NCBI GenBank assembly: GCA_013329855.1
Contig: DUJI01000166.1
Location: 1 to 8,222, forward strand
Source of the DNA: Thermoplasmata archaeon
GTDB lineage: Archaea; Thermoplasmatota; Thermoplasmata; RBG-16-68-12
Length of the DNA stretch: 8,222 bases
Direction: 5' to 3'
This document shows positions 5,234 to 8,222 of this stretch, piece after piece. The notes under the pieces are model-generated. The model did not search any database. It was not told the DNA's origin and saw nothing but the letters and a program-made list of their open reading frames with translations. The translations under genes and the position numbers were made by a program. The number at the start of each line of letters is the position of its first letter. Within the stretch, counting starts at the first letter, position 1.

Positions 5234-5554
5234 TCAGCTGAACAGGTGGGCGTAGCTGCGCTCCACCTCGGGGTTGTCGCCCTTCAGAATCCGCGCGATC
5301 TCCGCATCGAGCAAGCCGCGCGCGAACGTGGGCAGGTCCTCGCGCCCCGGCAGGGACTTCTTCGGCAGGCGCCGGAACGACTTGCTGTAGTCCTCGAGCC
5401 AGCCGACGACTTCCTCGCGGTAGGCCTTCTTCGTGGGCTTGGACCACCGCATGCACATCCGTGTGTGCGGGATCGCATAGCATTCCACGAGGTTCCCGAT
5501 GATCTTCTCCATCTCGCGGTACGTCGTCTCCACCGCGTTCGCCTTGCTCAACAT
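5234..5554 (-). CDS. Unknown small protein co-transcribed with the ArsR regulator (106 aa)
   Basis: I do not recognise this protein. It has 106 residues from ATG 5554, preceded by a GGGGAG ribosome-binding site with about 8 bases spacing. The frame runs on upstream to 5659, but that part lies inside the ArsR gene and is Ser/Arg-rich shadow. It is soluble, with no signal or membrane span, and likely helical. It has two Cys (C25, C34) in an otherwise ordinary sequence (NLVECYAIPHTRMCMRWSKP) and a basic middle (KKAYREE ... RRLPKKSLPGRE). It begins 25 bases after the ArsR stop on the same strand and is therefore probably in its operon. That context ties it to the divergent sulfur operon, as a possible accessory or redox-sensing partner. 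This link is inference from position only. Confidence 0.8.
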   Translation of the reverse strand: MLSKANAVETTYREMEKIIGNLVECYAIPHTRMCMRWSKPTKKAYREEVVGWLEDYSKSFRRLPKKSLPGREDLPTFARGLLDAEIARILKGDNPEVERSYAHLFS

Positions 5555-5579
5555 GCAATCGGACTCCCCATGACCTCGT

Positions 5580-5939
5580 TCATGTCCCGCCGTTGTGCCT
5601 CCGGGCGCCCGCGATGACGGGGCGGAGCTTCTCCTGCTGGAGGACGAGCAGATCCACAATCGCCCGGCTCATCACGTTGCACGCCTCGGCGATCTTCGGG
5701 TCGGCCAGACGGTAGAACACGAAGTTGCCTTCCTTTCGGGTCTCCACGACGCCCGTCTTGCGCATGACCGCCAGATGCTGGGACGTGGTGGCCTGTGCGA
5801 TCTCCAGCTCCTCGGCCAGCTCCGACACCGTGCGCTCGGACCGGCCGAGCAACTCGACGATCTGGAGTCGCTTCGGATTCGCGAGGACGGCGATGACCCG
5901 AGCCTTGATCTCGTAGAAGGACTCGTCCGACGGTTCCAT
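5580..5939 (-). CDS. ArsR-family winged-helix transcriptional regulator
   Basis: A 119-residue dimeric DNA-binding repressor. The winged helix is at about residues 17-80: LANPKRLQIVELL, then the HTH (TVSELAEELEIAQATTSQHL, 37-56), then the wing ETRKEGNFVFYRLAD. The classic metal-sensing ELCVCDL motif of ArsR is absent (here SELAEELE), so it is unlikely to sense arsenite through that site. There is a single Cys, C87, in the helix after the wing. This is the region that holds one of the two reactive Cys of the BigR/SqrR persulfide sensors, but the second is missing. It is divergent from dsrE-tusA-sqr across a 124-bp region with inverted repeats over its own likely TATA box, so self-repression and control of the sulfur operon are likely. 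Family is sure; the inducer is unknown. Confidence 0.93.
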   Translation of the reverse strand: MEPSDESFYEIKARVIAVLANPKRLQIVELLGRSERTVSELAEELEIAQATTSQHLAVMRKTGVVETRKEGNFVFYRLADPKIAEACNVMSRAIVDLLVLQQEKLRPVIAGARRHNGGT

Positions 5940-5967
5940 GACGGGATGTCCACAAGGAGGTTGGTAC

Positions 5968-5983
5968 TTGCATCCTTTTGCAT
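5968..5983 (+). repeat. Direct repeat TTGCAT, 10 bp apart
   Basis: TTGCAT occurs at 5968-5973 and 5978-5983, one helical turn apart, and the second copy enters the 6-4-6 palindrome. This is the kind of phasing seen in operators bound by more than one dimer. The motif is short, so chance is possible. Confidence 0.35.
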
Positions 5984-6003
5984 ATACACATATGCCTGTA
6001 TGT
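5980..6003. promoter_or_regulatory. Candidate operator: nested inverted repeats in the arsR / dsrE intergenic region
   Basis: GCATAT-ACAC-ATATGC (5980-5995) is a perfect six-base inverted repeat with a four-base spacer. Two further repeats overlap it: ATACA (5984-5988) with TGTAT (5997-6001), and ACATA (5988-5992) with TATGT (5999-6003). The region is strikingly A/T-rich for this genome. On the minus strand TGTATATG (5982-5989) is a good TATA box about 26 bp above an expected arsR start near 5958. A dimer bound here would block arsR and could also influence dsrE, whose own TATA lies 30 bp further on. ArsR-family operators are typically A/T-rich inverted repeats placed this way. Confidence 0.62.
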
Positions 6004-6016
6004 TCAGTCCATTCAA

Positions 6017-6028
6017 CACAAGCTTAAT
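6017..6028 (+). promoter_or_regulatory. Candidate BRE/TATA promoter of the dsrE-tusA-sqr operon
   Basis: CACAAGCTTAAT ends 36 bases before the ATG at 6064. It is nearly identical in sequence and identical in spacing to the element before the 55-residue gene (2091-2102). The predicted transcription start near 6051-6054 leaves a leader of about 10 nt that holds GGTGGTG (6053-6059) as ribosome-binding site. Confidence 0.55.
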
Positions 6029-6063
6029 CGTTCGGGCGGGAGAGGAGCCCAAGGTGGTGTACG

Positions 6064-6480
6064 ATGGCAGACCGACTGTCGCTGGTGGTCTTCAGCGGAA
6101 CCGTTGACAAGCTGTATCCCGTGGCGATCATGGCCTCCGGCGGGGTCGCTCTGGGAAAGGACGTCGAGATCTTCGTGACGTTCTACGGCTTGGAGGCGTT
6201 CCGCAAGGGCAACCCGCAGAAGAACATGAAGATGGACGTGAACTACCCGGAGGTCGGGCCCATGATGATGAAGGTCATGATGGCCAAGAAGATGCCCTCC
6301 TGGTACGACATGCTGGTTCAGGCGAAGGAGATGGGCAACATCAAGGTCCATGCCTGCGCGACGACGTACGACCTCATGGACATGAAGAAGGAAGACCTCG
6401 ACCCCATCGTCGACGACGTGATTGGCGTGACGGAGTTCCTGAGCCGGGCGTCCGAGGGCGGGATTACCCTCTTCCTGTGA
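6064..6480 (+). CDS. DsrE/DsrF-like (DsrE2-type) sulfur-carrier family protein
   Basis: A 138-residue soluble protein. The N-terminus RLSLVVFSGTVDKLYPVAIM is the first strand and helix of the DsrE fold. VEIFVTFYGLEAF follows, and near the end VHACATTYDLMDMKKEDLDP carries the only Cys (C98), at the position of the persulfide-carrying Cys of the family. DsrE-like proteins accept sulfane sulfur and hand it to TusA; in thermoacidophilic archaea a DsrE3A-TusA pair is known to handle thiosulfate. The adjoining tusA, 4-13 bases downstream, and the SQR-like gene fit that role. A Met-rich stretch (MMMKVMMAKKM, 67-77) is notable. ATG 6064 is supported by GGTGGTG and by promoter spacing. The exact DsrE subfamily is uncertain. 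Confidence 0.88.
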   Translation: MADRLSLVVFSGTVDKLYPVAIMASGGVALGKDVEIFVTFYGLEAFRKGNPQKNMKMDVNYPEVGPMMMKVMMAKKMPSWYDMLVQAKEMGNIKVHACATTYDLMDMKKEDLDPIVDDVIGVTEFLSRASEGGITLFL

Positions 6481-6493
6481 GGAGATGGAGACC

Positions 6494-6736
6494 ATGGCGG
6501 CAGCTGCAGGTCAGCGCATGATCCTCGACGCACGCGGGTCCTTCTGCCCGGGCCCCCTGATGGAGCTCATCCGCGGGATCAAGCAAGCCAAGGTGGGCGA
6601 GGAGCTCGAAGTCTGGTCGTCCGACCAGGGGTCCAAGAAGGACATCCCATTCTGGATCCAGAAGGCAGGGCATCAGCTCCTGGGCGTGGTCGAGGAACAG
6701 GGCTACGCACGGTTCATCGTGAAGAAGCTGAAGTGA
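6494..6736 (+). CDS. tusA: TusA-family sulfurtransferase
   Basis: An 80-residue small sulfur carrier. The hallmark is LDARGSFCPGPLMELIRGI: the CPxP motif with the persulfide-forming Cys at residue 18, placed at the start of the first helix. The rest of the two-layer fold follows (VGEELEVWSSDQGSKKDIPF, then GHQLLGVVEEQGYARFIVKK). TusA proteins receive sulfur as a Cys persulfide and pass it to a target. Here the likely donor is the adjacent DsrE-like protein. ATG 6494 was chosen since GGAG at 6481-6484 then has normal spacing; ATG 6485 (three residues longer) would sit directly on that site. It overlaps nothing and is within a few bases of dsrE, with the SQR-like gene 27 bp downstream, so it is the middle gene of one operon. 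Confidence 0.95.
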   Translation: MAAAAGQRMILDARGSFCPGPLMELIRGIKQAKVGEELEVWSSDQGSKKDIPFWIQKAGHQLLGVVEEQGYARFIVKKLK

Positions 6737-6763
6737 CCGCAGACGAAGGGGAGTGTGCCGGGG

Positions 6764-7897
6764 ATGAAGAAGGTCGTGATCCTGGGAGGCGGCGTCGGCG
6801 GCACGATCGTGGCCAACCTGCTCGCGAAGAAGCTTCGCCCTGAGGAGGCGGAGATCACGGTCGTGGACAAGACCGGGAAGCACGTGTACCAACCCGGCTT
6901 CGTCTACGTGGCCTTCGAGCACAAGAAGCCGGAGAAGCTCGTACGGGACGAGCGCAGGCTCCTTCGGAAGCGCGTGAAGCTCGTCCTCGGGGAGGCCGTG
7001 AAGATCGACGCGGAGGGCAAGCAGGTCCACCTCGCCGACGGCACGGTCCTGGACTACGACCGGCTCGTAGTGGCGCTCGGCGCACGCCTCACGCCCGACG
7101 AGCTGCCCGGCTACAAGGAAGCGGCCCACCACTTCTACAGCTTGGAAGGATCCATGGAGCTCCGAAAGTCCCTCGAGGCGTTCCAAGGCGGCAAGATCGT
7201 CGTCACCGTGGCCAGCGTGCCGTACAAGTGCCCGCCCGCCCCTTCCGAGGCGGCCTGCCAGCTGGACTACTACTTCACGAAACGGGGCATCCGCGACAAG
7301 GTGGACATCCACTTCCTGTCACCCCTGTCGCGCGTCTTCCCGTTGGAGCCCGTGAACCCCGTGGTGGAACAGGTCTTCGCCAAGCACCACATCCGTTCCA
7401 CGATCTTCTTCAACGCGGAATCCGTCGACCCGGAGAAGAGGATAGTGAATTCCATCGAGGGCGAGTCCATCCCCTACGACCTCCTGATCATGGTCCCGCC
7501 CCATCGTGGCGCGAAGGTCGTCGAGGAGAGCGGCCTCGGGGACCGCGGCGGCTGGCTCCCGACGGACAAGTTCACCCTCCGCACGAAGGCCCACGCGGAC
7601 ATCTTCGCCCTCGGAGATTGCACGGATGTCCCCGTGTCCAAGAGCGGGGCTGCGGCCCACTTCCAGGCCAAGGTGATCGCCGAGTCCATCGTGGCGGATC
7701 TCCGGGGCGAACCGGCGACCGCGAGGTACGACGGGCACGTCATGTGCTACTGCGACGCGGGCTACCATAAGGGCATCAGCATGTCCTTCGACTACGAGCA
7801 CCCGCCCGTGCCGCCGCCCCTGGGCCTCAAAGACTGGATGGGCAAGCGCTTCCTGAACCGCGTGTACTGGATGCTCGTCCCGGCGGGGCGCGTGTAA
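6764..7897 (+). CDS. SQR-like FAD-dependent pyridine nucleotide-disulfide oxidoreductase (sulfide:quinone oxidoreductase family)
   Basis: A 377-residue flavoprotein. The FAD-binding GGGVGG lies at 8-13 after strand KKVVIL. VVALGAR (102-108) follows, and the second FAD contact is IFALGDCTD (280-288). VYQPGFVYVAF (41-51) and YKCPPAPSEA (154-163) are typical of SQR, the latter carrying a catalytic Cys (C156). A second redox Cys is expected where MCYC lies (C328, C330). The tail (KDWMGKRFLNRVYWML) looks amphipathic, fitting peripheral binding to the membrane and its quinone. By family it oxidises sulfide to sulfane sulfur. A third Cys found in some SQR types, near residue 125, is not seen (HHFYSLEG). 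ATG 6764 has GGGGAG upstream; GTG 6755 is possible. Last gene of the dsrE-tusA operon. A related NADH dehydrogenase or polysulfide activity is less likely. Confidence 0.88.
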   Translation: MKKVVILGGGVGGTIVANLLAKKLRPEEAEITVVDKTGKHVYQPGFVYVAFEHKKPEKLVRDERRLLRKRVKLVLGEAVKIDAEGKQVHLADGTVLDYDRLVVALGARLTPDELPGYKEAAHHFYSLEGSMELRKSLEAFQGGKIVVTVASVPYKCPPAPSEAACQLDYYFTKRGIRDKVDIHFLSPLSRVFPLEPVNPVVEQVFAKHHIRSTIFFNAESVDPEKRIVNSIEGESIPYDLLIMVPPHRGAKVVEESGLGDRGGWLPTDKFTLRTKAHADIFALGDCTDVPVSKSGAAAHFQAKVIAESIVADLRGEPATARYDGHVMCYCDAGYHKGISMSFDYEHPPVPPPLGLKDWMGKRFLNRVYWMLVPAGRV

Positions 7898-7903
7898 GGG
7901 TCT

Positions 7904-7926
7904 GGCCACGGTCCGGGAGGGTGGCC
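7904..7926 (+). terminator. Inverted repeat after the SQR-like gene
   Basis: GGCCAC and GTGGCC form a perfect six-pair stem with an 11-base loop, starting 7 bases after the stop codon. A pyrimidine-rich CCTTCTT follows nearby (7932-7938). It may mark the end of the sulfur operon before the next gene at 7966, but no real T-run is present. Confidence 0.3.
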
Positions 7927-7965
7927 CGCAACCTTCTTGCCGGCGAGCTGCTTCCTACGCTCCTC

Positions 7966-8222
7966 ATGGAACGTCCCGTGGAAGCCGTCATCGTGGGTGG
8001 CGGCGTGATCGGCACGAGCATCGCCTTTCATCTGGCGAAGCTCGGCCTGCGGGACCTCCTGCTCCTGGAGCAATCCCATCTCGCCGCGGGGTCGACGGGA
8101 CGGAGCGTCGGTCTCATTGAGACGAACTACGCCCTCGACGTGGACGTGGCCCTCGCGAAGCGCGGCTTCGAGGAGTTCAGCCACTTCGCCGACGTGACCG
8201 GGGGGACCGCGGACTTCCACCG
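7966..8222 (+). CDS. FAD-dependent oxidoreductase of the DAO family, 5' part
   Basis: The gene runs off the right edge; 85 codons are visible from ATG 7966. The N-terminus has the Rossmann FAD site VIVGGGVIGTSIAFHLAKLG (8-27) and the ribose-binding Glu in LLLLEQ (E35). The following SHLAAGSTGRSVGLI is the flavin-contacting loop typical of D-amino-acid oxidase, sarcosine oxidase and glycine oxidase relatives. It should oxidise an amine or amino acid, but the substrate-binding part is missing. The 68-bp gap with an inverted repeat after the SQR-like gene suggests it is a separate transcript. CCTTCTTG near 7932-7939 is a possible but weak TATA box in leaderless position. Start choice is firm since the fold begins within seven residues. 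Confidence 0.9.
   Translation, partial: MERPVEAVIVGGGVIGTSIAFHLAKLGLRDLLLLEQSHLAAGSTGRSVGLIETNYALDVDVALAKRGFEEFSHFADVTGGTADFH

Noticed and set aside
5555..5659. Upstream extension of the 106-residue gene
   Set aside because: It overlaps the 3' end of the ArsR gene in another frame and is Ser/Arg-rich. ATG 5554 has a good GGGGAG site.
6464..7312. A 282-codon minus-strand frame antisense to tusA and the SQR-like gene
   Set aside because: It is the long shadow frame expected from GC-rich coding DNA. The product is Leu/His/Val/Asp-rich without a fold motif, whereas the plus strand carries clear TusA and SQR motifs.
1..8222. Search for CRISPR arrays, tRNA or rRNA genes, insertion sequences and long repeats
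   Set aside because: No regularly spaced repeats, no tRNA cloverleaf pattern, no transposase motifs and no long direct or terminal inverted repeats were seen by eye. A covariance-model scan was not possible here.

Overview
The window (8,222 bp, clearly GC-rich) looks archaeal. Several genes are preceded by TATA-like boxes about 26-27 bp upstream of the start codon (leaderless geometry, clearest for the Rieske gene) or 37 bp upstream (leader of about 10 nt). Coding is dense, with three convergent gene pairs separated by 1-9 bp. Gene content (DsrE/TusA/SQR sulfur genes, ABC-2 exporter, tandem CBS protein, KNTase-like nucleotidyltransferase) would suit an uncultivated high-GC euryarchaeote or Thermoplasmata-like lineage. 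That placement is an inference and there is no marker gene in view.

Left part (1-2350): the 3' end of an ABC ATPase gene overlaps its ABC-2 permease gene (+). It meets a thioredoxin gene tail to tail (-). A 55-codon gene for a one-span membrane protein or lipoprotein is divergent from thioredoxin.

Middle part (2345-5235): an unrecognised helical protein (-) diverges from a small Rieske ferredoxin (+) with a textbook TATA box. Then come a tandem CBS-domain protein (+), a KNTase-like nucleotidyltransferase (-) convergent with it, and a VOC/glyoxalase-fold protein (+).

Right part (5234-7926) is the most interesting unit: a sulfur island. An ArsR-family regulator and a small unknown protein are read leftward. 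A tight operon dsrE-like / tusA / SQR-like flavoprotein is read rightward. The 124-bp divergent intergenic region carries nested inverted repeats (one perfect 6-4-6) over the likely arsR TATA box, which suggests one operator controlling both units. The proposed flow, by family knowledge, is: the SQR-like enzyme oxidises sulfide to sulfane sulfur and passes electrons to quinone, while the DsrE-like protein and TusA carry the sulfane sulfur as protein persulfides. No dsrAB, hdr or rhodanese gene is in view, so the final sulfur acceptor lies elsewhere or is unknown.

Right edge: the first 85 codons of a DAO-family FAD oxidoreductase, cut by the window end. No tRNA, rRNA, CRISPR array or mobile element was seen.
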